From an uncultured Pelagibacteraceae bacterium (GTDB taxonomy: Bacteria > Pseudomonadota > Alphaproteobacteria > Pelagibacterales > Pelagibacteraceae): DNA of 8,643 nucleotides. The stretch spans positions 1 to 8,643 of the forward strand of contig CACPIK010000026.1 of assembly GCA_902633885.1 (NCBI GenBank), written 5' to 3'. The notes beneath the pieces were generated by a model that searched no databases, was not told the origin of the DNA, and saw only the letters and a list, made by a program, of their open reading frames with translations. Both the position numbers and the translations under genes were made by a program. Shown piece by piece: positions 8,499-8,643 of this stretch; position 1 is the stretch's first letter; every line of letters starts with the position of its first letter.

Positions 8499-8573
8499 GG
8501 GCCGTTAGCTCAATAGTAGAGTACTGCATTGACATTGCAGGGGTAGTTGGAGCGTAACCAACACGGCCCACCA
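8499..8573 (+). tRNA. tRNA-Val (anticodon GAC) with non-canonical D- and T-loops
   Basis: The 75-nt gene folds as a cloverleaf. The acceptor stem GGGCCGT/ACGGCCC is 7 perfect pairs; the D stem is GCTC/GAGT with one G-T; the anticodon stem CTGCA/TGCAG is perfect, with loop TTGACAT and anticodon GAC at 8531-8533; the T stem GTTGG/CCAAC is perfect. Discriminator A73 is at 8570 and an encoded CCA at 8571-8573. A35, C36 and A73, known valine identity elements, are present, so it should read GTC and GTT. The oddity is in the elbow: the T-loop is AGCGTAA, not the TTCRANN type, and the D-loop is AATAGTA with a single G where GG is expected. Position 48 is A opposite A15. It starts 2 bases after the rpoD stop and so may be processed from the rpoD transcript. 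The anticodon call is firm; whether it works as an ordinary elongator is open. Confidence 0.82.
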
Positions 8574-8643
8574 TAGAAGATTAAACTTATTCTTGCCTTG
8601 AATCAAATTTAAAAAGAAAGTAAAACCAACGAAATTATTAAGG

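Noticed and set aside
8499..8573. Part of a two-piece alphaproteobacterial tmRNA
   Set aside because: The element has a full cloverleaf with a normal anticodon arm and valine anticodon and both acceptor halves contiguous in normal order, so it is a tRNA, not a permuted tmRNA piece.
8574..8643. Terminator or new gene after the tRNA
   Set aside because: Only a 4-bp stem (AAGA/TCTT) with a large loop and no T tract is visible, and no start codon with supporting context appears before the window ends.

Overview
The window looks like the chromosome of an AT-rich, streamlined alphaproteobacterium, most likely a SAR11 (Pelagibacterales) relative. This rests on very AT-rich DNA with AGA/AAA/ATT-dominated codon use, tight gene packing (a 1-nt overlap, a 23-nt overlap and a 2-nt gap), the yqeY-dnaG-rpoD order typical of Alphaproteobacteria, and protein sequences that fit that group. 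The assignment comes from memory of these families, not from a search.

Layout. On the minus strand, carA (4237-3044) runs into carB (3066 to the left edge, cut off about 50 residues before its end). Together they encode the two subunits of carbamoyl-phosphate synthetase, which feeds pyrimidine and arginine synthesis. A 123-bp divergent intergenic region (4238-4360) holds a plausible carA promoter, a 12-bp perfect palindrome and the presumed promoter of the rightward operon. On the plus strand follow a YqeY/GatB-tail protein (4361-4822), DNA primase dnaG (4822-6597), the housekeeping sigma factor rpoD (6661-8496, GTG start) and a tRNA-Val with anticodon GAC (8499-8573). The last 70 bases (8574-8643) hold no gene or terminator that I can recognise.

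The rightward set is the alphaproteobacterial version of the macromolecular-synthesis operon (rpsU-dnaG-rpoD in E. coli). It couples replication priming, transcription initiation and translation, with yqeY in the place of rpsU. A weak AT-rich hairpin with a T tract in the 63-nt dnaG-rpoD gap could separate primase from sigma-factor expression.

The window is mostly core housekeeping, and I found no new multi-gene system. The points most worth a second look are the tRNA-Val, whose stems are perfect but whose D-loop/T-loop tertiary positions are strongly non-canonical; the primase, whose zinc-finger ligands are mostly replaced; and the carA start region, where a TTG start overlaps the stop of a four-codon ORF, sits beside a palindrome and is followed at once by a 12-A run.
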